Assembly (NCBI RefSeq): GCF_002067035.1 | Contig: NZ_MVQB01000026.1 | Location: 1-62,465, forward strand | DNA length: 62,465 nucleotides | Source of the DNA: Methanoregula sp. PtaB.Bin085 | GTDB taxonomy: Archaea; Halobacteriota; Methanomicrobia; Methanomicrobiales; Methanospirillaceae | Direction: 5' to 3' | Shown here: piece after piece, positions 17,479-26,460 of the stretch | Numbering within the stretch: the stretch's first letter is position 1 | Layout: each line of letters begins with the position of its first letter | Translations under genes and position numbers: made by a program | Notes under the pieces: model-generated | What the model was told of the DNA's origin: nothing | The model's database searches: none | The model's input: the letters and a program-made list of their open reading frames with translations, nothing else

Positions 17479-17817
17479 ATGATGAAAGCGCAACTGTATG
17501 ACGGAAGCAGGAAGATCGAGGCCGATACCCGACGCGATATCTGCCTGTATGCGGCAGCCAGGCCCAGAAGATACTCCCCGGAATTCGCAAAACAGGGAAA
17601 GGATCTCTATCTCCACACGGATAGAGAGCAGAGAATGACATATTATCTGCATCTCTGGCATGCCGGCAGGAACGGGAGAGACAAGATCATGCCGATCTCC
17701 CCCGCAACCGCAGAACGGTTCCTGCGGGGGAAGGGGCTGACCTGTACCCTCTTCCCGAAAAGCAGCCCGATCGACACGCTCTACAACTGGGGGTATGGTA
17801 TAGCAGAAGAGTTCTGA
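17479..17817 (+). CDS. Hypothetical protein
   Basis: A 112-residue reading frame starting with two adjacent ATG codons. I do not recognise the family. It has no signal peptide or membrane segment. It is basic and rich in Arg and Tyr (RRYSPEFAKQGKDLYLHTDREQRMTYYLHLWHAGRNGRDKI), and it reads like a folded soluble protein. An overlapping frame on the other strand is longer but is Cys/Pro/Arg-rich shadow sequence. The gene stands alone between a regulator remnant and a non-coding stretch, so context gives no function. Confidence 0.5.
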   Translation: MMKAQLYDGSRKIEADTRRDICLYAAARPRRYSPEFAKQGKDLYLHTDREQRMTYYLHLWHAGRNGRDKIMPISPATAERFLRGKGLTCTLFPKSSPIDTLYNWGYGIAEEF

Positions 17818-18446
17818 ACACAGGATACTCACTCATTCACTCATATCCACGTCCCTTGTTCCGGGATGCGGGACCGGTGATTCCTCCAGGGAAATACCGG
17901 ATCCCGTTTTCCCATTGAAGATATCTCTTTTATCCAACAACGCTGGCTGAAGAGATGGAACGCCATCCAGAAAGCCGGTGCGGACGGGGCAACTGCACCG
18001 GCGCCGGAAGTCCGGTATACATTCCGGAAGATGCCGGGCCGGCAGCGTCTGCGGATATGGTAGTGCCGGGTGATACACCAGTTTGTCATGCCGGGAATGC
18101 ACTTGCAGGAACCGAACAGGAAAGGATGATAGCAGCAGACCTGCCTGCAGGGGAATAATGATCCCCCGGGCCATCAGAAACCCGGCTGGGGGAGGGAGAC
18201 AGTCAACAGAGACGATTTCATCCCTCCGTTTACCTCATTTTCCGGCCCGGATGACAGCGGTTCGTGGAAAAATGACACCATTGTTCCGGGAAATGCCTGT
18301 ATCTGCCCCCGATAAGCGGATATCCGGGCTTTCCTTTTCTGGAATCGTGGGACTGCTGCACTATTATTGTGAGAGGCAGGCCGGGACATGGGCTCGTTGC
18401 TGTTGACAAAGGAAGGCGAAAGATTGACTGCTGCCGGCGCGATCAC
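17818..18446. other. Gene-poor region upstream of cbiM
   Basis: About 630 bp without a convincing gene. Short frames exist on both strands but have shadow-like composition. A plus-strand frame at 17955-18158 has clustered Cys (RCGRGNCTGAGS) and may be a small protein. A short frame from about 18388 reads like the end of a winged-helix regulator (LLLTKEGERLTAAGA) and may be a remnant. Nothing else is supported. Confidence 0.4.
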
Positions 18447-18487
18447 AACTAAGCAATATTTATTTAGTTAAAACAAGTAAAGTTGTT
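18447..18487 (+). promoter_or_regulatory. cbiM promoter with TATA box and two inverted repeats
   Basis: AACTAA (18447-18452) and TTAGTT (18464-18469) form an inverted repeat with an 11-base spacer that encloses the TATA-like TATTTATTTA (18457-18466). A second perfect repeat follows: AACAA (18472-18476), six bases, TTGTT (18483-18487), which should lie over the start site 12-27 bp before the cbiM ATG at 18499. Their position over core promoter elements suits metal-dependent repression, for example by NikR or the regulator encoded at 19532. Confidence 0.5.
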
Positions 18488-18498
18488 CCTGTATTATC

Positions 18499-19191
18499 AT
18501 GCACATCATGGAAGGTTTCTTGCCGTGGCAGTGGTGCCTGATCTGGTGGATCATCGCGCTTCCCTGCCTCATGCTCGGCGTATGGCAGCTGAAAAAAGTC
18601 ATGCGGGCGGACCGTGAAGCACTCCCGCTCCTCGGAGTTGTCGGGGGATTCGTCTTCATCCTCTCGTCCCTGAAACTCCCTTCGGTGACGGGCAGCTGTT
18701 CGCACCCGACCGGTACGGGGCTTGCAACCATCTCGTTCGGGCCGTGGATCACCGCGGTTATCTGTGCCATCGTACTCCTGTTCCAGAGCCTCTTCCTTGC
18801 CCATGGCGGGCTCTCGGTTCTCGGAGCCAACATCGTGTCGATGGGAATTGTCGGGCCGCTGGTCGGGTACGGCATCTACCGGCTGCTCCGGGACACTCCC
18901 GTCAATATCTACGTCACGGTGTTCCTGGCAACTGCCCTTGCGGACATGTTCACCTATGTCACCACATCGCTTGAACTGGCGCTCGCGTACCCGGCTGCAA
19001 CCGGAGGAATCACCACATCGTTCATCATGTTCATGGCCATCTTTGCCGTGACGCAGATTCCGCTTGCGATTGTTGAAGGCATCGTGCTCGCGCTGGTGTT
19101 CAAGTATATCGTGGCGCTCAAGCCCGACATCCTGATCCGGCTGAAGATCTTTTCTGAGGAACAGATTAATGCCGCACGGGGGGAGGCCTGA
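18499..19191 (+). CDS. cbiM: ECF cobalt/nickel transporter substrate-binding subunit CbiM
   Basis: A 230-residue membrane protein with the CbiM N-terminus MHIMEGFLPWQWCL. In the family Met1 and His2 bind Co(II) or Ni(II) from the N-terminal amine and the imidazole. SSLKLPSVTGSCSHPTGTGLA contains the second conserved His block, and about six to seven helices follow, ending FSEEQINAARGEA as in typical CbiM. It is translationally coupled to cbiN. No cbiQ or cbiO adjoin; the nearest are at 40050-41775. CbiMN alone is reported to have some transport activity in the cobalt system, so the pair may work alone or borrow that energising module. Confidence 0.94.
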   Translation: MHIMEGFLPWQWCLIWWIIALPCLMLGVWQLKKVMRADREALPLLGVVGGFVFILSSLKLPSVTGSCSHPTGTGLATISFGPWITAVICAIVLLFQSLFLAHGGLSVLGANIVSMGIVGPLVGYGIYRLLRDTPVNIYVTVFLATALADMFTYVTTSLELALAYPAATGGITTSFIMFMAIFAVTQIPLAIVEGIVLALVFKYIVALKPDILIRLKIFSEEQINAARGEA

Positions 19192-19502
19192 TGGCACGGA
19201 AGTACATGCTCGAAATTCTCACTGCCGTTGCAATCATCGCGTTCTGCGGGCTCTTCCTGTACACCAGCGCGACAATGAAGGGTGCGGAATTCGCCGGATC
19301 CGACAACGTGGGATCCGGCCTTATCGCCGAGTTGTCCGGAAAGGACGTGGAAAGTTTCACACCGCTCATCCCCCAGTGGGAGCCGCCCAGCGGCGAGATA
19401 GAGTCCTGTCTCTTTGCACTGCAGGCTGCACTCGGAGGGATCTTTGTCGGCGGGGTGTTCGGGTACTGGCTCGGGCAGGCGCGGGGGAAAAGCGCGGAAT
19501 AA
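19191..19502 (+). CDS. cbiN: ECF cobalt transporter subunit CbiN
   Basis: A 103-residue protein with two membrane helices (residues 8-28 and about 73-96) enclosing an outer loop. The loop has GAEFAGSDNVGSGLIAELSG and FTPLIPQWEPPSGEIESCLFALQAALGG; the SD......I.........W..P.SGEIES.LFALQA pattern is diagnostic of CbiN. The start codon shares a base with the stop of cbiM. CbiN binds CbiM and is needed to load metal. Its presence points to cobalt rather than nickel for this pair, though this is not certain. Confidence 0.94.
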   Translation: MARKYMLEILTAVAIIAFCGLFLYTSATMKGAEFAGSDNVGSGLIAELSGKDVESFTPLIPQWEPPSGEIESCLFALQAALGGIFVGGVFGYWLGQARGKSAE

Positions 19503-19531
19503 TAAAAACAGTCATCCGGAGCTGGCGGACC

Positions 19532-20341
19532 ATGACCCGGGATAAGAAAGATCCTCTGAACACCATCCTGCGGAACAAGCGCGAGATCTCGCGTTTCCAG
19601 ATCCTTGCTGAAATTGCCGAGCACCAGCCGTCCGTGCGCCAGCAGGAGATTGCCGACAAACTGGGAGTCACCCCCCAGGCAATCTCGGAATATATCCGCG
19701 AGCTTGCAGACGAAGGCCTCGTATCGGCAAGCCGCCGGGGGAATTACGAGGTGACAAAGGCCGGCATTGAGTGGTTGCTTGCCAGTGCAGGGTCAATTGA
19801 ATCCTACGCACGGCACATCCGGAGTGATATCGTCCAGCAGGTTGCGGTCTGGACGGCGATTGCGGCCGAGGATCTCCGGGCCGGTGACGAGGCTGGAGTT
19901 TACATGCAGGACGGGTTCCTGTACGCGGCAAAGGGCCCGAGGTCTGCAACCGGGTCGGTCGTGGCCGATGCCGGAAAAGGAATGGATGTCGGTATAGCGC
20001 ACCTCGCCGGCATGATCGAGCACCGCGACGGCGTTGTCCGTATCTGCAAGATACCCGGGATACGCCAGGGCGGTTCACACCGGGTACAGAAGGAAAAACT
20101 GAAATCGGTTATCTCGGGGATCCGTTTTATCACAGCTGTCGGTGTTGAAGCGCTCGTTGCGCTGAAATCTGCCGGGAGAGAATCCGACCTGTTCTTTGGG
20201 GCACGCGAAGGGATCATTGAGGCGGCGCTCCATGGCATCGACTGCGCTATCGTGATCGTGGACGAGGAATTTTCTGATTTCGTGAAACGGCTTGAGACTT
20301 CGAAAATAACGTATGTTATCCACGATCTGACTGTTTCCTGA
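19532..20341 (+). CDS. Winged-helix transcriptional regulator with C-terminal sensor-like domain
   Basis: A 269-residue protein starting at ATG 19532. The N-terminal 75 residues form a winged helix: ILAEIAEHQPSVRQQEIADKLGVTPQAISEYIRELADEGLV, then ASRRGNYEVTKAGIEWLL. The C-terminal 190 residues form a domain of unknown function (DUF7839-like in archaeal genomes) with GSHRVQKEKLKSVI and AREGIIEAALHGIDCAIVIVDEEFSDFVKRLE. It lies 29 bp after cbiN in the same direction, so it is probably in the same operon and may control cobalt uptake. The ligand is unknown. Confidence 0.82.
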   Translation: MTRDKKDPLNTILRNKREISRFQILAEIAEHQPSVRQQEIADKLGVTPQAISEYIRELADEGLVSASRRGNYEVTKAGIEWLLASAGSIESYARHIRSDIVQQVAVWTAIAAEDLRAGDEAGVYMQDGFLYAAKGPRSATGSVVADAGKGMDVGIAHLAGMIEHRDGVVRICKIPGIRQGGSHRVQKEKLKSVISGIRFITAVGVEALVALKSAGRESDLFFGAREGIIEAALHGIDCAIVIVDEEFSDFVKRLETSKITYVIHDLTVS

Positions 20342-20388
20342 AAAAACGACGGGGCCGGCCAGACCGGAATGCCGTCAGCCACGTTTAT

Positions 20389-21381
20389 TCAGTACGCGCC
20401 GGCTTTAATCGTCACTACTCTGAGCGTGACGTTCACGGGGCTGACCTGCTGCCTGACAGCGAACATGCTGAAACCCTCACCGGAAAAAAGAGGATCAGCA
20501 ACATACCCGATATTGTTCCTGCAGTCTCCGGTCATTGCCGTGAAACTCTCGTTCCAGTTCCGGAATGTCGCGTTGCCGAAGGGGTTCATAGAGGACCTGA
20601 TTGTGATTGCAATAATGTCATGATACTCAACCGGCGTAACGCTGGACTCCAGCACGAGTTTCCCAAAACCATTGCCACCAGCAAAGGAGTGCCCCGGTGC
20701 TGTCGTGAGGTTCACCGCACGAAGCACGATCCGGGAGCAGGTATCGTCGGGTGATGAGAAAGTGAACCGGTTATTCGCAGTCGGTGTCACATTCTGGTAA
20801 AGCGTCCGGTTGATGGTATATTCCGCACTCCCGAACGATCCGGCAAATGCCGCGAGTGTTCCGGTGCCATTGAGATTGTTGCTCACGTCAATCATGTTGG
20901 CATACCCGAGAGGCCCCTGTCTCTTCCCGTCATACTTGGTTATATTCAGGTACCCCTCCTGCCAGCGGTATCCCTGGTCCTGCCAGAAATTACCCGAGGG
21001 TTCATACGAAATATTGACAAGCGTGCTGTTCATCTCCCCGATCAGGACGCCGCTGCTGTCATACAGGGAAACCGTGCAAACCGGCTTATCCTCGTCCATG
21101 ATCAGAAGTGATCCTCCCGAACGCAGCGGATTGAGAAAGACATCCCCGCCCCCGAGCTGGACCGGTTCGCTCACGGTCACCCCGTTCGCCCCTTCTGCAA
21201 CAGCCCGCTCGATATCAGAGGAAAAATGCTGGAACGATGATTCGACGTTATGGAGATGTACCGTTTCAGATTCCTCCTTAAGCGACGGGATATAAACCCC
21301 GTTGAAGATCGCAACAGCCGTTGCCGCAACCGCAAGAATAAGCATGACCGCGATGACCGGCGCTACCGCATCGTCCTTCAC
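20389..21381 (-). CDS. Archaeal type IV pilin-like protein
   Basis: A 330-residue protein starting with GTG, overlapping the preceding pilin-like gene by four bases. The N-terminus MKDDAVAPVIAVMLILAVAATAVAIFN is a class III pilin-type helix: a short charged leader, then AVAPVIAVML. The large C-terminal domain has many beta-type segments and N-glycosylation sequons. It is the last gene of the minus-strand pilus operon. It is longer than a major pilin, so a minor or tip pilin or a pseudopilin is likely. Confidence 0.8.
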   Translation of the reverse strand: MKDDAVAPVIAVMLILAVAATAVAIFNGVYIPSLKEESETVHLHNVESSFQHFSSDIERAVAEGANGVTVSEPVQLGGGDVFLNPLRSGGSLLIMDEDKPVCTVSLYDSSGVLIGEMNSTLVNISYEPSGNFWQDQGYRWQEGYLNITKYDGKRQGPLGYANMIDVSNNLNGTGTLAAFAGSFGSAEYTINRTLYQNVTPTANNRFTFSSPDDTCSRIVLRAVNLTTAPGHSFAGGNGFGKLVLESSVTPVEYHDIIAITIRSSMNPFGNATFRNWNESFTAMTGDCRNNIGYVADPLFSGEGFSMFAVRQQVSPVNVTLRVVTIKAGAY

Positions 21382-21830
21382 GGTGAACCCCTTCCAATGG
21401 TACCTGAAAAAAGAACCGCCCGGTCGGTATACAGCGAAACGCTCTCGTTGCCAAGAAGCGGCAGGCCCCGGTTCACCGTGATGTTGCTCTCAAGGTCGAA
21501 TGAATCCACGTCAGGTACCAGCATGAAGGGGGGAATGCCCCCAGACGTATAAGTAGTGACATCCCCGTCGGTTTCAAAAACTCTGACCCTGAGCGAATCA
21601 GCTTTCACCCAGTCCCCACCCTTGTGCCAGAGCATGATGTTCCCGGAGGTATCGTTGCTCACCATGATGGTGACGGACGGAACTCGTTCCGATGGGAGGT
21701 GATCGGCAAGCGACACTGAGAAGACTGAAACGAGAATCAGGACCAGGCTGATCATCAGCATCTCACCGACAACTTCCGAGACCGCGTTAAAGTTTTTCCG
21801 GGTATTGCGATACATGTCGGACACGCTCAC
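21378..21830 (-). CDS. Archaeal type IV pilin-like protein, short
   Basis: A 150-residue protein starting with GTG. After a basic leader (MYRNTRKNFN) comes AVSEVVGEMLMISLVLILVSVFSVSLA, the pilin N-terminal helix with the conserved Glu of the E-V-x-G pattern. A C-terminal domain of about 100 residues follows. Both ends overlap neighbours by four bases, so it is coupled between the platform-protein and long-pilin genes. A prepilin peptidase (EppA/FlaK type) would be needed for processing; none is encoded in this window. Confidence 0.8.
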   Translation of the reverse strand: MSVSDMYRNTRKNFNAVSEVVGEMLMISLVLILVSVFSVSLADHLPSERVPSVTIMVSNDTSGNIMLWHKGGDWVKADSLRVRVFETDGDVTTYTSGGIPPFMLVPDVDSFDLESNITVNRGLPLLGNESVSLYTDRAVLFSGTIGRGSP

Positions 21831-23653
21831 ACGATGAATACGAACAGGATGATTGCAGCCGCAAGGAGGGCGATGCTGTGCTTGAACCCGGCAAGGATGC
21901 TGTTCGAGCTGAACTGGCCGGCCATGATGCCGGAGAAGAGCCCGAGGATGATCCCGATCCGGAACATGTCGGTGATATTCCGGGCAATGTTGAAGGCGAT
22001 GTTGTACTTTGAGAAACTGACCATGAACGGCCCGTTCAGCTGATACGCCGTGAAGAGATAGATACCGAACGAGAGGTAGATGATCATGACGTATACGATT
22101 GCGGTATTGGCCCGCTCCCGCTTCATCTTCAGGTAATGCTCAAAGTCCGTGATGGCGATCAGGAAGATCTGCCGGAGGTCGTTCGTTATCTCCCCGGCCT
22201 TGACCAGCAGCGAGACAGCCCGCTTGACCGAGACGAGACCGATCCGCTGGTCCATCCGGACGAGCGCGGTGCTGATATAGGAGCCGGTACCGACATCCCG
22301 CGAGACAAGCGAGAGCTCTGAACTGAGCAGGCCCAGCTTGGCGGAAGAGATTCGCTGGATGGCATCCGGCAGCGTCAGCCCGATCTCCTCCATGTCCGCG
22401 AGTTCCCGCAGGAACTCCGGAATGTTTGCCTCGATGCTGTTCACGTACCGCTTCCGCCCTTCATAGGCAAGGGAGACCGGCGCCATGAAGGCAATGAGGA
22501 CAAGGCAGATCCCGGCTTCGAAGGTGTTGGCCGGGAAAACCCCGCGCAGGGCCCCGCCCGCGAGCAGGACAGACACAAGGGAGGCCAGGGCTGCACCTGC
22601 AGCCATGCCGTAACTGTACCGGGACATGTAGGCACGGAACGGGTGGCGCAGCTGATCGGCAATCCGTATCCGCTGTCGTCTTGCTTCGATATGCCGGTGT
22701 AGTTCCGGATCGGACGGGGCATCGCTGCCGAGCACGGGCGCGCCGGAACCGTACTCCACGCTCCCGCTGCTCGTGACCTCGAGGTTCTCCGGCGGAAGCA
22801 TCAGTGAGAGTATCCAGATCATGATAATCGCCCCGGCCGGGATGCAGATGTACATGAACGGCAGGAGCCAGGCCATGGCCGAGTGGCTGGTCATACCCTG
22901 TGCCACGATCATGATGATGAGGGCAATTGGCCCGGCAACGAAGGCTGATACATAAACCTCGGCCATGATCTCCATGGTCTTCAGCACGAGGTCGAGCTCG
23001 CGCCGGGCCTGCTGGTGGAAATAGTCAGTCTTCGATGCAAGATATGCGGAGAAGTCCCCGCCACTTTCGAAAACGATACACAGGTCGTTGAAGAAGTCCG
23101 CAAGGAGCGGCGACGGCGTTGTTTTCTGGAGATTGCGCATGGCAGTGATCATGTCGTCGCCAAAAAGTTCGACGTCCCTGACCACATGGCCGAACTCGGC
23201 TGAGACATCCGAAAACATCTGCCGTTCCTCATACACGCGCCGGATGACCGCGAACGGGGGCATGGTAGTGGAGAGCGCCTGCATGTATGAGACTGCGTAC
23301 GGGAGTTCGAGTTCGATCCGGCTCTTCCTTCCCCGCGCAACGATACCGGGATACAGGACCTGGTACAGCCAGAGCCCGGGCACCATCGAAACAAAGAGAA
23401 GCACCCAGAAGAGTGCCGGCGGGATGAAGGCAAACAAACCAAATGAGATGCCGGTCAGGGAGATGAAAGCGAAGAACGCAAGGAAAGCCAGGGCTGAAGT
23501 GATAACCGTGATACGGGTAGTACGGAGGTACTGCCCCGTTGTGACCGGCATGTGTGCAGCGCAGAGGTCACGGTCGAGGTGTGTGCCCATGACTGCCATC
23601 TCGGCCCTCCCGATGATGGCCCCTGTATGATCCAAAAACATGGGAAGGCGCAT
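21827..23653 (-). CDS. Type IV pilus assembly platform protein (TadC/ArlJ-like)
   Basis: A membrane protein of 608 residues with two T2SSF domains. The first (about residues 110-215) includes YMQALSTTMPPFAVIRRVYEE and LADFFNDLCIVFESGGDFSAYL. The second includes IPEFLRELADMEEIGLTLPDAIQRIS and VSLLVKAGEITNDLRQIFL. Several helices separate and follow them, as in archaeal ArlJ/TadC. I chose the ATG at 23653, one base after the stop of the ATPase gene. It anchors the pilus in the membrane and works with the ATPase encoded upstream. Confidence 0.9.
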   Translation of the reverse strand: MRLPMFLDHTGAIIGRAEMAVMGTHLDRDLCAAHMPVTTGQYLRTTRITVITSALAFLAFFAFISLTGISFGLFAFIPPALFWVLLFVSMVPGLWLYQVLYPGIVARGRKSRIELELPYAVSYMQALSTTMPPFAVIRRVYEERQMFSDVSAEFGHVVRDVELFGDDMITAMRNLQKTTPSPLLADFFNDLCIVFESGGDFSAYLASKTDYFHQQARRELDLVLKTMEIMAEVYVSAFVAGPIALIIMIVAQGMTSHSAMAWLLPFMYICIPAGAIIMIWILSLMLPPENLEVTSSGSVEYGSGAPVLGSDAPSDPELHRHIEARRQRIRIADQLRHPFRAYMSRYSYGMAAGAALASLVSVLLAGGALRGVFPANTFEAGICLVLIAFMAPVSLAYEGRKRYVNSIEANIPEFLRELADMEEIGLTLPDAIQRISSAKLGLLSSELSLVSRDVGTGSYISTALVRMDQRIGLVSVKRAVSLLVKAGEITNDLRQIFLIAITDFEHYLKMKRERANTAIVYVMIIYLSFGIYLFTAYQLNGPFMVSFSKYNIAFNIARNITDMFRIGIILGLFSGIMAGQFSSNSILAGFKHSIALLAAAIILFVFIV

Positions 23654-23654
23654 C

Positions 23655-25568
23655 TCATTCACCAAGGTTGTGCATGGCATCGGCAAGCTCGTAGATATCA
23701 GGCGATGGCACTTCAGCGGCATTACGAAGGAATTCCTCGCGTTTCTTCAGTTCCCTGTCCACCCGCTCCGGCGACCATCCCCGCATCGACGCGATCTCGT
23801 CCAGCACCCGGGACGGCACCGGGTTCCGCTGGATAGCATCCGTGTGGATATCCAACGAGTACAGCGTCCGGGGGACGATGGTGCCATTGTCGTCTACGGT
23901 GATCTCGCTGATGCCGGAGCAGCGGCGAATCCGCTTACTGCCGTACGTGTAGATTGCCTGGTTTACGACAAGGTCAAGGGCGGTGAACATGACCGGCGGA
24001 ACGCTGATCGGCTCGTGGGTCAGGCGGTTAATGGCCTCCCGGACATTGCCGGCATGGAGGGTCGAGAGCGTGGCGTGGCCGGTGTTCATGGCCTGGAAGA
24101 GCGTCTGTGCCTCCCTTCCCCTGACTTCGCCAACGATGATGAACTCGGGTCGCTGGCGCATCGAGGATCTTAAAAGCGAGAAGAGATCAATGTCTCCGGG
24201 TGCTCCGGCAGCGGCGAGCTCCCGCGTGATGGTCGGGAGCCAGTTTTTGTGAGGGAGCTGGATCTCGTGGGTGTCCTCGAGGCTGACAATCTTTGCATTC
24301 AGCGGGATGAAGAGCGAAACAGCATTCATGGTCGAGGTCTTGCCGCTCGCGGTGCCGCCGGCGATGATGAGGCTCCGGCGGTGCTCGATCACGAGCCAGA
24401 GGAAGGCAAGAACCTCGGGGCTGAACGTGCCGTACCGGATAAGGTCGAGAGGGGTCATCGGTTCTTTGCGGAACTTCCGGATGGTGAACGAGCTGCCCCG
24501 AAGGGAGACGACATGGCTGAACGTGATCTGCACCCGTGATCCGTCCGGCAGGGTGGCGTCCACCATGGGGCTTGAGAGCGAGATCTGCTTGCCCGCCTTC
24601 TGGGCGAGCTTGAGCACGAACTGGTCGAGTTCGCCTTCGCGGAAATGCACGCTCGTGGGCAGGCTCCCGTGCGTGCGGTGGAAGATGAAGATTGGCAGAT
24701 CTTCCCCGTTGCAGCTGATGTCCTCGAGCGCCGGGTCCCGCATGAGGGGATCGAGCGGGCCGAATCCCGCAAGGTCGCGGCGGAGGTAGTACGAGAGGAC
24801 CTCCAGACGTTCGGAGCTGATACGCGGGTGAAACTCCCGGATGAACCCGCCGAGCGTTTCGTTGTCCAGCGCGGAGACCGGCGGCTTGTCCGGGTCGTCA
24901 TACACGATCACCTTCCGGAGGTGGGCGGAGGTTTCGAGCAGCACGACCTGCTCGTCCCGGGTGATCGCGGGCTCATCAACGGTGTACGTGAACCCTTCGT
25001 TCCCCCTGCGGACGATCCGGACGGAGACGAACGGGGCCTCGATCCAGTACCGGTCAAGGAGAGAGGACGAATCAGCACTCAAAGGCGGCAGGTCTGGTGT
25101 ACAGGCCGGCTGCAGGCTGCCGGACGGAGGGCGGGATCCGATTCCTGCCCAAGAACTCGATACCGGGATTACCGGGGTCACTCCCGAGGGCGGAGGGGTG
25201 AAGCGGTGCCATACCGCCCCGGCAGTGAGAGCGAGGGATGCCAGCGAGAGGAGCCCGAGGAGCCCAAGTACGGGAACGGGAAGATCGATGAGGAGCGCGG
25301 TATAGCCGCTGAGAAACGCGAAAAGAAAAACTGCAAGAATCAGGATGTCGCCGGTGTCCGTGCGGTTCCCGAGCCAGGGAGGGAGAGATTGGAGCCGGGT
25401 AGGCAGGTGAACGGATTCAGGAGCAGAAGCGTGGGTATCCTCATTCACAGCCGAATTGGCTGTTTCCCTGCCGTTCTGAACCGGATCCATCTCTCCGGCA
25501 GAAAGAACACCGGAACATCCGGCTGAGACCATCGCCGCCATAACAAGTATCCGTTCATAAGTCTTCAT
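23655..25568 (-). CDS. Type IV pilus secretion ATPase (GspE/ArlI-like) with N-terminal membrane region
   Basis: A 637-residue secretion ATPase. Walker A is AGGTASGKTST (about 403-413), the Asp box is LEDTHE (430-435), Walker B is EFIIVGEVRG (475-484) and the His box is GHATLSTLHAGN (497-508). The N-terminal ATPase domain begins near residue 170 (LLDRYWIEAPF). Unusually, about 170 residues precede it: a signal-like start (ILVMAAMVSAGCSG), a low-complexity stretch, and two hydrophobic helices at about 74-94 and 99-120. With both helices inserted and no cleaved signal, the ATPase remains in the cytoplasm. It starts at the stop codon of the lipoprotein gene and powers pilus assembly. Confidence 0.9.
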   Translation of the reverse strand: MKTYERILVMAAMVSAGCSGVLSAGEMDPVQNGRETANSAVNEDTHASAPESVHLPTRLQSLPPWLGNRTDTGDILILAVFLFAFLSGYTALLIDLPVPVLGLLGLLSLASLALTAGAVWHRFTPPPSGVTPVIPVSSSWAGIGSRPPSGSLQPACTPDLPPLSADSSSLLDRYWIEAPFVSVRIVRRGNEGFTYTVDEPAITRDEQVVLLETSAHLRKVIVYDDPDKPPVSALDNETLGGFIREFHPRISSERLEVLSYYLRRDLAGFGPLDPLMRDPALEDISCNGEDLPIFIFHRTHGSLPTSVHFREGELDQFVLKLAQKAGKQISLSSPMVDATLPDGSRVQITFSHVVSLRGSSFTIRKFRKEPMTPLDLIRYGTFSPEVLAFLWLVIEHRRSLIIAGGTASGKTSTMNAVSLFIPLNAKIVSLEDTHEIQLPHKNWLPTITRELAAAGAPGDIDLFSLLRSSMRQRPEFIIVGEVRGREAQTLFQAMNTGHATLSTLHAGNVREAINRLTHEPISVPPVMFTALDLVVNQAIYTYGSKRIRRCSGISEITVDDNGTIVPRTLYSLDIHTDAIQRNPVPSRVLDEIASMRGWSPERVDRELKKREEFLRNAAEVPSPDIYELADAMHNLGE

Positions 25569-26360
25569 TCACGTATCCTCCCGCAAATGCCGGAGGATTT
25601 CCGGCGACAGCGTGGCTCTCCGGGATATACCGGTCACAGCAGTCTTCATCGGTGTCGTGTTCTGTAACGCGCCGGTGCTTAAAGACAGGGTGACATCGGC
25701 CCAGTTTCCCTCCAGCGTCAGGTGATACCATCCTTCCTCGTAGATCTTCATCGTGCGGTTTGTCTTCTGCGAACTATAGATCCCACCGTACCCGTCCTCT
25801 GCCACAAGGGCACGGGTTCCGTTGTCGCGGACAGTGAGCGTGAAGTACGGGCGGCCGATCGTTTTTTCCGTATTTCCCCGGCAGGACTCTGCATCCTCTA
25901 GACAATCGTGTAATGGTTCGATATCGAAAGATATCCAGAGGGGGCCGTTGTTCAGACTTGTTGCATTCACGACAAGGCCGGTTGAATTCCCCCTCAATGC
26001 AAAGGTCCTGCGAAAGTCCGGGTACCGGAGGTTTCGCGAAGGCTCTGCTGGTGTACTGATCCGCATCGCGTGCTGGGCCGGGTAGGGATCCGGGGTCATG
26101 TAGGGCGGTGCATCGGTAACAAAGACGGGCGATGAAGGGGCAGCATCTGTAACGGTCACCGGCACAGCGACGGACAGCGTTACCATGCCGGGAGGTATCA
26201 TCCTGGTTGGTATCGTATGATTTTCCTGCCCGTGAACTGGTCCTGCCATGCTCCCGTCATCCGAATACTGTTGCATGACCTTCAGGCAACCGGATACAGC
26301 TGCTGCGATCGAAAGCAGGAGCAGAATTGAAAGGAGGAATTGCCGGTTTCTCTCTCGCAA
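25569..26360 (-). CDS. Lipoprotein, first gene of the pilus operon
   Basis: A 263-residue protein with the signal peptide RQFLLSILLLLSIAAAV and a lipobox ending SGC. The start is a TTG; no in-frame ATG lies upstream. The mature part is beta-rich, with about 70 linker residues and then YFTLTVRDNGTRALVAEDGYGGIYSSQKTNRTMKIYEEGWYHLTLEGNWADVTLSL, which resembles a jelly-roll or carbohydrate-module fold. No known family is clear to me. It ends exactly where the secretion ATPase gene begins, so it probably serves pilus assembly or surface attachment. Confidence 0.68.
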   Translation of the reverse strand: MRERNRQFLLSILLLLSIAAAVSGCLKVMQQYSDDGSMAGPVHGQENHTIPTRMIPPGMVTLSVAVPVTVTDAAPSSPVFVTDAPPYMTPDPYPAQHAMRISTPAEPSRNLRYPDFRRTFALRGNSTGLVVNATSLNNGPLWISFDIEPLHDCLEDAESCRGNTEKTIGRPYFTLTVRDNGTRALVAEDGYGGIYSSQKTNRTMKIYEEGWYHLTLEGNWADVTLSLSTGALQNTTPMKTAVTGISRRATLSPEILRHLREDT

Positions 26361-26460
26361 ACACGGTGCCGGATTGTTATTGCTGATAATAATCGACCTC
26401 CCGTTTCATTGTAGGGTTGTTCTCTTAATACAAGTTAATTTGTTCTAAAACAATTTAAAA

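Noticed and set aside
17305-17832. 175-residue minus-strand reading frame
   Set aside because: It overlaps the more plausible plus-strand frame at 17479, and its Cys/Pro/Arg-rich text looks like an antisense shadow.
18388-18498. Cobalamin riboswitch before cbiM
   Set aside because: I see no B12-box-like core or the required stems, and the AT-rich promoter with TATA lies directly before the ATG; this riboswitch class is not expected in archaea.
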